A DNA stretch of 64,000 nucleotides from contig JAUJPP010000005.1 of assembly GCA_030562195.1 (NCBI GenBank), positions 42,705,106-42,769,105 of the forward strand. Reading direction: 5' to 3'. The position numbers were made by a program, and so were the translations under genes. The notes under the pieces were generated by a model. The model did not search any database. It was not told the DNA's origin and saw only the letters and a list, made by a program, of their open reading frames with translations. Positions 1 through 12,189 of the stretch are shown here, in pieces; positions within the stretch are counted from its first letter, which is position 1, and each line of letters begins with the position of its first letter. This stretch comes from Nipponacmea schrenckii (taxonomy: Eukaryota > Mollusca > Gastropoda > Lottiidae).

Positions 1-1160
1 GAGTAAAGAAATATTATGTAACATTAGGTTCGAATTAAAAGTCTTGGTTGCTGGAAATAAACCAAGACAATAGGTTTAGCATAGTTTTGTATCGAGAGTT
101 AGATGATCATCTAACCATGTAATATCATACTTTGTACCGATGAAGTTAGATTTGTGGACCTAATCAGCCGTCATACGATTAGACTAGTAAAAATAAAACC
201 CATCTTATGCTGTATACATGATTAAAGTGATCAGAGTCTGTTTTATTTATTTATTTATTTTAATCAAATTGTATATTTTAATTTACACTGGCAGACTTAT
301 TTCATATCCAAGGTGTGTTTTATTTTAATTACAAACAATGTCAAATGTAAAAAAAACTCAACTCAGGCCGTCTGATTGGCCAGTCTTTTCTTTAGATTTT
401 TAATTCAGCTCAGAATGCTGTATTTCTTAAAATCTTGAGTTTATCTTAGTTGAAGTTTGGTGAAAGTCTTAAACAGATTTGAGATGTAGAGGTATTTATT
501 TTGCTATATAATATGATTTGTTTAAACATGATGCTGGAATCAAAGGTTTGAAGGTTCCATGTCCGTGACATACTGCTGAGTATTTGATATATTTTTATAA
601 ATTCTTGTTCGTTTTTTTTTTACATACATGTGTAACATTTTAGAGCTTATCCAATCAGCATTAAGTATAATAGTTTGACCAACCAAATTCAGGATTATTG
701 TGGTAAATAATCAGCATCTGGGATGCAGCCTATTAGGTTGAACCAATCAGCATTCAAGTTTAGGGGTTGAACCAATAAGCATTCAAGGTTAGGGGTTGAA
801 CCAATCAGCATTCATCTTTATAGTTATAAACCAACCAGCATGCAGCTTTATTTTTACGCTATTTAAAGGATGGTTATTTATCTTTAAGTTGTGTCAGACC
901 TGAAACAGTTCTGTCTATCTAGCTAGAACATAGTCATCTATTTATGGTTCTATCACAGCCTGTGTGACTTTACCTGAACACCATGTTTTCAAGTGTTTGA
1001 TTGAATTGTTGTAAACATTCCAACTAGCTGAGAATATTTTGATATACTTTGTGATACAATGTATTTAAACTATTATTTACTGTGATAAACTTAATAAATA
1101 TTTATTATTTTATAGTCTTTCTATTACTATACATTATTAACCTGGATTCACTCCTGATGG
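1..1160. other. AT-rich intergenic or 3' flank
   Basis: I see no gene, splice pattern or long open frame here. Frames are closed on both strands. A canonical polyadenylation hexamer AATAAA lies at 1093-1098 on the plus strand in a T-rich setting, so the stretch could be the 3' UTR of a gene lying to the left of the window, but no coding end is visible to support it. It also holds the CCAAT repeat at 651-840 and runs straight into the 38-bp array. Confidence 0.4.
651..845 (+). repeat. short tandem repeat carrying CCAAT boxes
   Basis: The segment AACCAATCAGCATTCA recurs with small changes at about 741, 771, 801 and 831 (spacing 29-30 bp), with a related copy at 651. Each has a CCAAT core; three of the five read CCAATCAG, the vertebrate NF-Y consensus. 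Whether this is functional or a chance property of a minisatellite is not shown. No coding sequence follows within 2 kb; the next feature downstream is the 38-bp array. Confidence 0.6.
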
Positions 1161-1164
1161 CACC

Positions 1165-4100
1165 GAAACTGGGTTCTTACATAGAAATAATACACACCAA
1201 ACTACGTCTGGTTCTTACATAGAAATAACACACACGATACTACGTATGGTTCTTACATTGAAATAACACACACGATACTACGTATGGTTCTTACATAGAA
1301 ATAACACACACGAAACTACGTATGGTTCTTACATAGAAATATCACACCAAAAACTACGTATGGTTCTTACATGGAAATAACACACACGAAACTACGTATG
1401 GTTCTTACATAGAAATAACACACACGAAACTACGTATGGTTCTTATATAGAAATAACACACACGATACTACGTATGGTTCTTATATAGAAATAACACACA
1501 CGATACTACGTATGGTTCTTACATAGAAATAACACACACGAAACTACGTATGGTTCTTACACAGAAATAATAAACACGAAACTTATTATGGTTCTTACAT
1601 AGAAATAACACACACAAACTACGTATGGTTCTTACACAGAAATAATAAACACGAAACTACGTATGGTTCTTATATAGAAATAATACACACGAAACTACGT
1701 ATGGTTTTTATAAAGAAATAGCACACACGAACTACGTATGGTTCTTACATAGAAATAATACACACGAAACTACGTATGGTTCTTACATAGAAATAATACA
1801 CACGAAACTACGTATGGTTCTTACATGGAAATAACACACTCGAAACTACCTATGGTTCTTACATAGGATTAATACACACGAAACTATGTATGGTTCTTAC
1901 ATAGAAATAATACACTCGAAACTACGTATGGTTCTTACATAGAAATAACACAGACGAAACTACGTATGGTTCTCACATAGAAATAACACAAATGAAACTA
2001 CGTATGGTTCTTACATAGAAATAATACAAATGAAACTACGTATGGTTCTTACATAGAAATAATACAAATGAAACTACGTATGGTTCTTACATAGAAATAA
2101 TACAAATGAAACTACGTATGGTTCTTACATAGAAATAACCCTCACCAAACTACATATGGTTCTTACATAGAAATAACACACACGAAACTACGTATTGTTC
2201 TTACATAGAAATAACACACATGAAACTACTTATGGTTCTTACATAGAAATAATACACACGAAACTACGTATGGTTCTTACATAGAAATAATACACACGAA
2301 ACTACGTATGGTTCTTACATAGAAATAATACACACGAAACTACGTATGGTTCTTACATGGAAATAACACAAACGAAACTACGTATGGTTCTTACATAGAA
2401 ATAATACACACGAAACTACGTATGGTTCTTACATAGAAATAACACACACGAAACTACGTATGGTTCTTATATAGAAATAATACACACGAAACTACGTATG
2501 GTTCTTACATGGAAATAACACAAACGAAACTACGTATGGTTCTTACATAGAAATAACACACACGAAACTATGTATGGTTCTTATATAGAAATAACACACA
2601 CGAAACTGCGTATGGTTCTTACATAGAAATAACACACATGAAACTACTTATGGTTCTTACATAGAAATAATACACACGAAACTACGTATGGTTCTTACAT
2701 AGAAATAATACACACGAAACTACGTATGGTTCTTATATAGAAATAATACACACGAAACTACGTATGGTTCTTACATGGAAATAACACACACGAAACTACG
2801 TATGGTTCTTACATAGAAATAATACACACGAAACTACGTATGGTTCTTACATAGAAATAACACACACGAATCTACGTATGGTTCTTATATAGAAATAATA
2901 CACACGAAACTACGTATGGTTCTTACATGGAAATAACACACACGAAACTACGTATGGTTCTTATATAGAAATAATACACACGAAACTACGTATGGTTCTT
3001 ACATAGAAATAATACACACGAAACTACGTATGGTTCTTATATAGAAATAATACACACGAAACTACGTATGGTTCTTACATAGAAATAATACACACGAAAC
3101 TACGTATGGTTCTTACATAGAAATAACACACACGAAACTACGTATGGTTCTTACATAGAAATAATACACACGAAACTACGTATGGTTCTTACATAGAAAT
3201 AACACACACGAAACTACGTATGGTTCTTACATAGAAATAAAACACACAAACTACGTATGGTTCTTACATAGAAATAACACACACGATACTACGTATGGTT
3301 CTTACATAGAAATAACACACACGAAACTACGTATGGTTCTTACATTGAAATAATACACACGAAACTACGTATGTTTCTTACCTAGAAATAATACACACAA
3401 AACTACGTATGGTTCTTACATAGAAATAACACAAACGAAACTACGTATGGTTCTTACATAGAAATAACACACACGAAACTACGTATGGTTCTTACATAGA
3501 AATAACACAAATGAAACTACGTATGGTTCTTACATAAAAACAACACACACGAAACTACGTATGGTTCTTACATAGAAATAACACACACGAAACTACGTAT
3601 GGTTCTTACATAGAAATAACCCTCACTAAACTACATATGGTTCTTACATAGAAATAACACACACGAAACTACGTATGGTTCTTACATAGAAATAACACAC
3701 ACGAAACTACGTATGGTTTTTACATAGAAATAACCTTCACCAAACTACGTATGGTTCTTACATAGAAACAACACACACGAAACTACGTATGGTTCTTACA
3801 TAAAAACAACACACACGAAACTACGTATGGTTCTTACATAAAAACAACACACATGAAACTACGTATGGTTCTTACATAGAAATAATACACACAAACTACG
3901 TATGGTTTTTACATAGAAATAACACACACCAAACTACGTATGTTTCTTACCTAGAAATAATACACAAAAAACTACGTATGGTTCTTACATGGAAGTAACA
4001 CACACGAAACTACGTATGTTTCTTACCTAGAAATAATACACATAAAACTACGTATGGTTCTTACATGGAAGTAACCCACTCCAAACTACGTATGGTTCTT

Positions 4101-4560
4101 ACATGGAAATAACACACACCAAACAACGTATGGTTCTTACCTAGAAATAACGCACAAGAAACTACGTATGGTTCTTACAAGGAAATAACCCACTCCAAAC
4201 TACGTATGGTTCTTACATAGAAATAATACACACGAAACTACTTATGGTTCTTACATGGAAACAACACACATGAAACTACGTATGTTTCTCACATAGAAAC
4301 AACACACACGAAACTACGTATGGTTCTTACATGGAAATAACCAACTCCAAACTACGTATGGTTCTTACATAAAAATAACACACACAAAACTACGTATGGT
4401 TCTTACCTAGAAATAATACACATGAAACTACGTATAGTTCTTACATAGAAATAATACACACAAAACTACGTATGGTTCTTACCTAGAAATAACCCACAAC
4501 AAACTATGTATGGTTCTTACATAGAAAAAATACACACGGAAACTACGTATGGTTCTCACT
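1165..4560. repeat. 38-bp tandem array, about 89 copies
   Basis: Monomer core ACTACGTATGGTTCTTACAT followed by AGAAATAACACACACGAA. The period is 38 bp, measured between successive ACTACGTATG starts (for example 2301 and 2339). Each unit carries the 6-bp palindrome TACGTA. Copies at the right end (3900-4560) are more diverged than those in the centre, as expected for an array homogenised from within. The period is not a multiple of three and no open frame persists, so it is non-coding. Confidence 0.95.
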
Positions 4561-4966
4561 GTATAGGAATAATTCTAGTCCGAAACTTTCTATTTGGACC
4601 GATATCACTAGGGGAGGGGGATTTTCGGCACCTCCGATATACCATGTAATTTTAAAGGTGAATTCCCTGAATATTTTAAGTGTCAAGTAGACCTTATATA
4701 TGCAAGGCGAATCTCTTTTTATGTTAATGATATAGAACCAGAACTATTAAATAGGAATTGTAGATCATTAAAGCGTCTTAGCATGAACAAAAAATTTTAG
4801 CTCTCAAAAATGGTCAATATGAGTATAAATTCATCAGTGAAATTACTTGGTGTCATTTTTGAAAAACGCCTAATCAATTTATTAAGTGTTTTTAAATGAT
4901 CAAATGCATCTGTGTAGATAACTAAACTATAGCCCACGTGGTCAGACATGGCCATACGGCCCTATA
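4561..4966. other. unannotated spacer
   Basis: Non-repetitive, AT-rich. No open frame, splice pair or recognisable element. It ends in GCCCTATA (4959-4966), the left target duplication of the hAT-like element that follows. Confidence 0.4.
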
Positions 4967-5468
4967 CAGAGGCGCAGATCCAGGGGGGACAGGGGGACAC
5001 GTCCCCCCCGTCAGAAAACCAGGAGGGGGACAAGATATCATGTGTCCCCCCCCTCCCCACAAATGGTTTGAGTAGGGTGTCGTTTATAGGCGTAAAATAG
5101 GCACAATTTTGTAGTCAAGAACATCAAAGTTCCGACATTTTGCGCCTTCGGCGACAAGGGGACAATTTGTTCGTTTTCTGCACTCACTCTTTAGAAGCGT
5201 GGTCGCGTCGCCACGAAGTCGGTCGCATATTTTCCTCAATCATGTCATGTCATCAGTAAAATTGACGGACCGCCACAGAAATTAAAGTTGATAGTTTGTA
5301 AGGTATCAGTGGCCCAGCGCCTTGTCGGGCCTACCCCACCCCGTAGAATACATCGGACACAGGCAGACAAGCGAAGAGGGAACATAAGGGAAGTTGTCGA
5401 GCGATTTTGAGTAAATCCTGGGTACGCCACTGGTCCCCCCCACATTGAAAAAGCGATCTGCGCCCCTA
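4967..5468. mobile_element. non-autonomous hAT-like element (502 bp)
   Basis: The left end reads CAGAGGCGCAGATC and the right end is GATCTGCGCCCCTA, giving a 14-bp terminal inverted repeat with two mismatches. It is bounded by GCCCTATA (4959-4966) and GTCCTATA (5469-5476), an 8-bp target duplication with one mismatch. An 8-bp duplication and a CAG-type end are hallmarks of the hAT superfamily. Just inside the left end is a G-run/C-run hairpin near 4981-5010. It holds no transposase; the short open frames inside are incidental, so it would need transposase in trans. Confidence 0.75.
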
Positions 5469-6724
5469 GTCCTATAGTGGCTTGTTGCCATTCAACGGTG
5501 CAGACCAAACCTTAAAACTGCTGCCACAAGAAAACTACTGGAGATGTAAAGTTGAAATTTGGAGTGTAGGTAGCCAACTCGCCGAGTTAAGGCCATTTTT
5601 GTTCTGGGGTGGGGGGTCGGCCACCAGCCTTTACGGTCCTATAGTTGCTTGTTGTACATTCTACGGTGCCGATAGTCTAAAAATAAAACAGGGATTCCTA
5701 CATTAGCGTCACGTGTCTTATAATTGGAAAAGGATATAGGTTTAATAAAGACAAATGTTAGAAAAAATAAACCTTTATTTCAATAAATATAAAATAAACA
5801 ATAGCTTTTTAATAGCTTATATAATAAAACATAAAAATAGTAAAGACATCGACCTCAAATGATTGTTTTTTAGTAAATTTATCAGACCGCAATGATTTCT
5901 TCGACCTGGAGTAAATGACTTACTACAAACATTATATCGTTGACAGTCTTTGCTAAAATTAAATAAATTGCACATATGTGTAGAATAGAAATAAAAATCT
6001 AGATGAAGAGGTATAATCTATATAATTTATGGATATAAAATACTACAAAACCCACAAGAAACGGGCTTCAAATTGTATGGTGTAGACACATAATTAAATA
6101 ATTTCAAGCCTACAATTGGTGAAGTTCATGCAATTACATACGGGCTGATAAGCGTCTTTTAATTTAACTGTTTTTTAAGTTTTATCTTTATAATTCTGAC
6201 TTCTGATTTTATCTTTTTTATCTGATTTTTCTTCTTTTCTTTTAAAATTTTCAAGTTTTATCTTTATAATTCGGACTTCATATTTTATTTTAATTTTTAA
6301 TTTTTTTTTCTAATTTTAAGTTTGAAAATGTTCGGGACTGGATCCATTACATAGAAGATAATATGAATGAAATAGAATCATCCCCGAAACACATCTGTGT
6401 ATCTGGTAAGTACATTTACTCTAAAACACTGGAGGCATATTCATCACACAACAAATCGTCATCCGTACAAGTCATTCATTGAAAACCGTTCGGCAATCTT
6501 CGGCAGTTTCCGTAATGTTGCTCAGAGTTAGCGGAACATTAACGGTAGACCGATTGTTGGAATATTGAATCTTCAGTTTAATACAGTTTGTTTTTCCCAA
6601 GATATGGATCCGGTGGTTGATGAATATGCCTTGATATTACAGTTGAAACACTAGCCCTGCGATCAGTTATCCTGTTTTTAAAAAGTGTTTTTGTGTGGTA
6701 ATACTCACTAGAGAAATACATAGC
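5469..6724. other. unannotated spacer with a local duplication
   Basis: About 1.25 kb without a supported gene. A motif beginning CCTATAGT-GCTTGTTG at 5471 recurs diverged at about 5638, a local duplication of roughly 167 bp into which the 502-bp hAT-like element inserted. The rest (5720-6700) is AT-rich with many stops. It ends in the target duplication TACATAGC (6717-6724). Confidence 0.4.
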
Positions 6725-8038
6725 CAGGAGCGTAGCGTGACCATTTTGACTGGGGGGGTGTAACGTCTAAGTTTTACCGACGAACACGTGTTCTTCCCGG
6801 GGCAAAAATAACTTACTCGCACTTTTAAGTATATACATTATACACGAACGAAATCCATCGTTAAAGCAAATCCTAAACCTTAGAAAACCATATCAATCAG
6901 GGGTGTATCTAGAATATGCCTGAGAGGGGGGACTGAAAGGTGATTTTTCCAAGGCAAGCCCTGCAGGCCAAAGGCCTTCGTATTCGGCCCTTGCAGTGGC
7001 GGGGGGTTCGGGGGTCCTTCCCCGGAAAATTTTACATACTTGGAAACCCGGAGAATACATCTGACGCGATTTTGGAAGTCTTTTCCACTGGTCCAAATTA
7101 TCAATTTTCATCGGAAAACCATATGTTTTCTATGTCCTTTTTCGACCTATTCTGCGTTTTACCGACATTTGGGGGGGGGGGGGGGATTGGTTTCGGGTGT
7201 TCTCCCCCTGAAAATTTTACAAACTAGGAAACCCGGAAAATACATCTGACGCGATTTTGGAAGTCGTTTCCACCGGTCAAAATTATCAATTTTCGTCGGA
7301 CAACCATATGTTTTATATAGCCTTTTTCGACCTATTCTGCGGTTTACCGACAAGTTCAGTAAAAATCACTTTTTATGTAACTGACACAAGGTTTCCACAC
7401 TTTCGGTCAGCCAATCGGTTTTACTGAAGGCTCTATTTCCCATCCATGACCGTCTATTATCGACCGATTCCGCGTTTTATCGACAAGTTTAGTAAAAATC
7501 ACTTTAATGTAGACGAACGGTTTACCGATAACATCTTAAGAGACACAAGGTTTTCACTCTTTCGGTTAACAAATCGGTTTTACCGACGGCTCCATCTATG
7601 ACCTTCTTCTATCGGCCAATTCCGCGTTTTACCGACAAATTCAAATAACGAACAGCTTACCAATAACAAGGGTATCGGTTAACCAATCGGTTTTACCGAA
7701 GACTCCAGTCATAACCAACTTATACCGACCGATTCCGGTAGTTTCAGTAAAAAAAAAAATACTTTTAATGTTGACAGTTTACTGATAAAATCATAACCAA
7801 TACAAGGTTTTTACTTTTTAGGTTAATTGGTTTTACCGACGGTCCCACCTTGCCGTCTTTTATCGACCGATCATACCCAACACAATGTTTTGACTTTTTA
7901 GGTTAATTAATCGGTTTAATCGATCGATTCCGCGTTTTACCGACGGTTCCATCCATGACCCCCCTTTTTACCGACCGATTCCGCGTTTTACCGACGAGTT
8001 CAGTAAAAGTGGGGGGGGGGGGGGTAGCTTCGCCCCTG
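6725..8038. mobile_element. non-autonomous hAT-like element (1.3 kb) with repeated TTTACCGA motifs
   Basis: The ends read CAGGAGCGTAGC (left) and, reversed, CAGGGGCGAAGC (right). The exact 8-bp duplication TACATAGC flanks both sides (6717-6724 and 8039-8046), which fixes the boundaries and points to hAT. The interior has two tandem copies around ACATCTGACGCGATTTTGGA (about 7057 and 7237) and, from 7320 to 8010, diverged units of about 100-130 bp built on GTTTTACCGAC; at least ten TTTACCGA-type motifs are visible. Repeated subterminal motifs are typical transposase-binding sites in hAT elements; that role is inferred here. No transposase is encoded. The element lies 65 bp beyond the stop codon of the TOM70-like gene. 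Confidence 0.8.
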
Positions 8039-8111
8039 TACATAGCGCAGTTAAATTTTGTCAATGATCGCAGGACTTTGTATTATATTGTATGATAAAT
8101 TTAAGGCGTAT

Positions 8112-11100
8112 TTATGACAATCGCTTGGCAAGGGAATCGCCAATGGCAATGGGAAGCCCCATGTTAATGGCCACATTGACTTTGCTCTTGGCAGTGTAGT
8201 ACATTGCATACATGTCAAAGAAATCCTGACTATTCATGGCGTAATGTAGCCCGGTTTCAAACATCTTCAATGCTTTTGAAACCATATTTCTGAAATAGAA
8301 AAAAAACAAAAACAATTTGTCAAAAAACGGTTCACCAAAGTTTCAAAAACTTGTCAAGCAAAGTGTCAAAGATGTATGAAAAACAATTATAATTGATGTA
8401 ACTGTTAAAACACGTCAATCAAACTTATCAAAATATGTCAATCAATATTATCATAATATATTGTTCGAAACTGACATATCTGTCAATCAAAGTTTGATCT
8501 GGATTCGAAGAAAGTGGGTTGACTTACCTTTCTGTTTGCATGTAGCCCAATTTCTCATAAACTTTGACACAAGAAGGATCGACTTGAAGAGCTTTCTCTA
8601 AGGTTTCTAAAGCCTTTTTTTTTCTATCGTCCATTAGATACATGTCACTGAAATATCCAAACAGAATCATAAAAATATAGTCCCAGTAAAATAAAATAAT
8701 ATTAAATATAGTCGAACAAATATTTTTACTTATCCGGGTCACTATCAACGCGATGTGCCTGTCTCATTTTAGATACAAAAGAATGCCTTCCTAGGCCTTA
8801 TCTGCGAGATTTTGTCGTAGACCCCTCTACGTCTACGCCCCCCCCCCATCTCTAAGAGCCTGATTAATAAAACAAGACAAGAGTACATGCGCTTAGTGGG
8901 CCAGATTCTGTCGCATTTGGGTGATAAAGAATGGGCTATATTCTTAAGTTGCCTCTCCTACCGCCACTCCTACCGCCCCTCCTACCACATCTCCTAAGCC
9001 CCTCCTACCGCCCCTCCTAAGCCCCTCCTACCGCCCCTCCTAAGCTCTCCTACCGCCCCTCCTTCCGCTTCTCATAAGAGCTTGGCCAATAAAAAAGACA
9101 AGAGTACTTACGCTTTAAGGGTGAGTATGTACCCAATATGGGGAGCTAAATTATGAGCAATCTCAAAATGTTTTTCAGCCTCCTGGAAGTTGTGTCTGTT
9201 AGTCATCACCTAGAGAATCAATAATTATACACGTTATATCATTCTACTCGACACAGGGGAGTAGAGAGACCATTCTGACTGGGCGATGTAACGTCAAAAT
9301 TATACCGAAGAACTCCCCTTCTGAGAATAAAAACTAATATATGACATTGCTAAGTTTTGAAGTATTTGATTGACATATTTTGGAATTTTATATTCGTTTT
9401 CAAAAATTTGATTGAAATGTTATGAAATATGTTATTGACAAGTTTTGAAATGTTTGATTGACAAGTTTTGAAATATTATATTGACATGTTTTGAAATATT
9501 TTATTGACAAGTTTTGAAATGTTTGATTGACAAGTTTTTAAATGTTTGATTGACATGTTTTGATATAAAAATGACCACGATCTATATTTACCCTGGCATA
9601 AATAAAGTGAACCAAGTAATGGTTTGGGTGCTTCTCCAGCAATTCTTGGAACAGGTCATCACTTTGTTCTAAACAGTGGAAATGAGCATCACTCTCGTTG
9701 TTCTGTCTGAGCACTGTAAAGAGAACAATATCCTTTTTTAAGAAGCATTATCACTGAGGAGTTAACTGTACAGCTCAAGTTTAAAGCATAAAAATATGAC
9801 TTGAAACTAATTGGTTATGTTAAATGGTAAAGCGAGTTTGTAGTTATATATAGCATCATAAATGGCTATTTTGTTTAGCAGTGGTTCTTGTGTAAGTTTT
9901 ACTTTATTAAATGGTTCATTGGTGGTCATTATCTGTATAATTGTTTTGTGTTCTAATTTCTGATAAAAAAATGAAGGATAAAGAAGCTTAAAACAACACA
10001 ATATAACTTGAAACTTATTGATAACGCAATATGGTTACGCAATTTTGTCGTTATAAATATCGTCCTAAATGGCCATTATGTATAGCAGTTGTTCTTGTTT
10101 GACCTTTGTTGTTCAATTGTTCATTGGTCATATCTGCTTGTATAAGTGTTTCGTGTACCTATTTCTGATACTAAATAAAGAAGGATGTTTCAATACTTAC
10201 GGGCCAAAGCTTTAGCAGTCATGGCTGGCACTAAATCGGGTTTTAACCGTAAAGCCTGGTTGTAATTATCGATGGCTTTGAGATAATCACCCAGTTTAAA
10301 AGACTCCTAAAAAAACCGAAACGTCTCATCAATAACAATCCAAGATGGCGATGTGTTGCTTTATGGACAATTCACATTCTCATCGGTTTTGTCTTCAAGC
10401 CTGAGAGCCATTCCATTTCAGATCCAAGATGGCGTATTTAATGGCCCCGTATTTAAGCTATCATGCTACGATCTCTTATTGCAATTCCGACATAGATTGT
10501 ACAATAAAGCGTTGGTAGATGGCATATCCTACAAATGACCTTCAATGATGCAATCCAATCGTCACAACAAGGCACCCAACAATGCTCAATGGGATGTGAT
10601 TAATAAGGAAATATATGAACATACCTCTCCTCTATGGAAGAAAACGTCGGCATTATCTGGAGTTAGAGCAAGAGCTTGATCAAAGCAGCTTTCAGCTTGA
10701 GATGGTATGCGAACCCTATGTAAGAGATTCGCTGTCTGGATCAATATGGTTGCTGATAGCTGCAATAAATTGGTAACAACATAACGATAAAGTCAAGCAA
10801 TACATCACAATCAGTCATACATCTTAAGTGGCTGACAGTCTTCGCTAACGTACAATAAATTGGTAACAACATAACGATAAAGTCAAGCAATACAAGACAA
10901 TCAGTCATACATTTTAACTGGCTGGCTGTCTTCACTAGTGTACAATACATTGGTAACAACATAACGGTAAAGTCAAGCAATACAAGGCAATACAATAATC
11001 TGTCATACATTTTAACTGGCTGGCTGTCTTCACTAGTGTACAATACATTGGTAACAACATAACGGTAAAGTCAAGCAATACAAGGCAATACAATAATCTG

Positions 11101-11786
11101 TCATACATTTTAACTGTCTGGCTGTCTTAGCTAGCGTACAAGCCAATCAAATCGATGCATTTACAAACTTGCGGGGTGTAATAAAGGTAGCAGTCAAGGT
11201 ATAAGACGAGGTTCGTGACACGATTGTTATATAATATAGTAATGTTCATATCATTTCCCCTCCGTAATTTGTACGTACCACCTCAGAAAATACCGTAACA
11301 CTTACCAAAGGGTCCATAGTTGGCTTGATTGTGATGGACAGAAGTATGTTTATGGCAAAATGCGGACAGCCATAAAGAATCATAGCTGTTGCCTTCAGTA
11401 ACATGAACTTTTCTGGATAAGTAGAGGCAGTAATTTGCTTTTCTTCCAAAAGCAAGGCGGCCATGAGATTTCCCCCTAGAAATTCTCTTTGAGCGTGGAC
11501 CACGGCTCTGTAAAATTAAAAAATATAATAGAAAATCATTGTCTGTAAGCTCTTTACTCAAACGTCCAAATACCCTGTCGGTTTTAACTGTTTTAAGCAA
11601 CCGAGGTCGCACCTGAAGACCTTCGAGATTGTTGAAAGTTCCCCAATCTTACCTGTCTACTAATTCCACTTTAGTATTCGCACCACAGCTTGCTGGAGAT
11701 TCACCAACCATCTTCAAAGGGTGATAATGGAACCTTTCCAAAAATTCGTCCACAGCATACTTAGGAGGTGGAGGATAAAAATGGTG
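8112..11786 (-). CDS. TOMM70-like: TOM70-like mitochondrial import receptor, C-terminal eight exons
   Basis: Exons on the minus strand in transcript order: 11653-11786, 11306-11507, 10625-10759, 10201-10306, 9592-9713, 9112-9209, 8528-8647, 8112-8289. All seven introns are GT-AG and the phases match throughout, giving 364 residues and a stop at 8112-8114. The product is a chain of TPR units: DVFFHRGESFKLGDYLKAI, then ALRLKPD, an insert, FQELLEKHP, then EALRK-type units up to MYAMYYTAKSKVNVAINMGL. Order, spacing, the insert between TPRs and the C-terminal helix match the C-terminal core of animal TOM70, the outer-membrane receptor for carrier preproteins; about 364 residues is the length of that part in the roughly 608-residue human protein. 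The N-terminal anchor and chaperone-clamp TPRs were not found: upstream lie tandem repeats and a LINE. It may be a divergent paralogue, a gene with a very long intron, or a truncated one. The family call is firm, gene completeness is not. Confidence 0.85.
8945..9072. repeat. C-rich minisatellite in a TOM70-like intron
   Basis: Units of the type CCTCCTACCGCC / CCTCCTAAGC repeat about ten times between exons 7 and 6. Strongly pyrimidine-biased on the plus strand. No coding potential. Confidence 0.75.
9252..9322 (+). mobile_element. solo end fragment related to the 6725 hAT-like element
   Basis: CAGGGGAGTAGAGAGACCAT followed by TCTGACTGGGCGATGTAACGTC parallels the first 70 bp of the element starting at 6725 (its CAGGAGCG end, GACCATTTTGACTGGG and TGTAACGTCTAA). 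No partner end was found nearby. It lies in the intron between exons 6 and 5 of the TOM70-like gene. Confidence 0.55.
9360..9565. repeat. intronic tandem repeat, TTGACAAGTTTTGAAATGTT type
   Basis: TTGACA(A/T)GTTTTGAAATGTT repeats about six times with a period of about 20-40 bp, upstream on the plus strand of TOM70-like exon 5. A related arrangement of TTGTCAA/GTCAATCAAA motifs in inverse orientation occurs in the next intron (8320-8500). Confidence 0.65.
10764..11125. repeat. about 90-100 bp tandem repeat, four copies, in an intron
   Basis: CAATA(A/C)ATTGGTAACAACAT starts units at about 10764, 10854, 10944 and 11041, each ending in a GGCTGNCAGTCTTCGCTA-like segment. It fills most of the intron between exons 3 and 2 of the TOM70-like gene. 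The open frame across it only reflects the repeat. Confidence 0.85.
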
Positions 11787-11959
11787 CTGAAAATAATTTC
11801 AAAGGTGAGAATTTCTGGGTGTGAAATGATTCACTTCCTGTAGAAACTGGAAGTAGGAAGTTATTCCTAAAGATCGTTAGTGAGAAACCTATTAATTTCC
11901 GAATTCATTCTTCAAAACTCGATTGAGTCCATTCTTTGAAACCGGAAGCAAGTAGTCAA

Positions 11960-12175
11960 TTCTTTAGAACTCCAATCTTTAAACAGAGTGTAATGAGTCC
12001 CCTGACAATAACGTGGTACAGAAGTAACCCATTTATAAAAACAAGGACTCCCATCTTTAAACAGAGTGTAACGAGTCCCCTGACAATAACGTGGTACAGA
12101 AGTAACCCATTTATAAAAACAAGGACTCCCATCTTTAAACAGAGTGTAATGAGTCCCCTGACAATAACGTAGAAC
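11960..12175. repeat. three tandem copies of a 72-bp unit
   Basis: CTTTAAACAGAGTGTAA(T/C)GAG followed by TCCCCTGACAATAACGT repeats three times, nearly identically. The period is divisible by three, so both strands keep an open frame of about 80 codons, which I regard as incidental. It lies just upstream (gene sense) of the first TOM70-like exon found. Confidence 0.85.
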
Positions 12176-12189
12176 AAGTAGAAGTAACC

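Noticed and set aside
5245..5706. Overlapping open frames of 60-90 codons in and beside the 502-bp element
   Set aside because: They lie on opposite strands in a non-coding element with GC-rich ends, with no similarity to any known protein.
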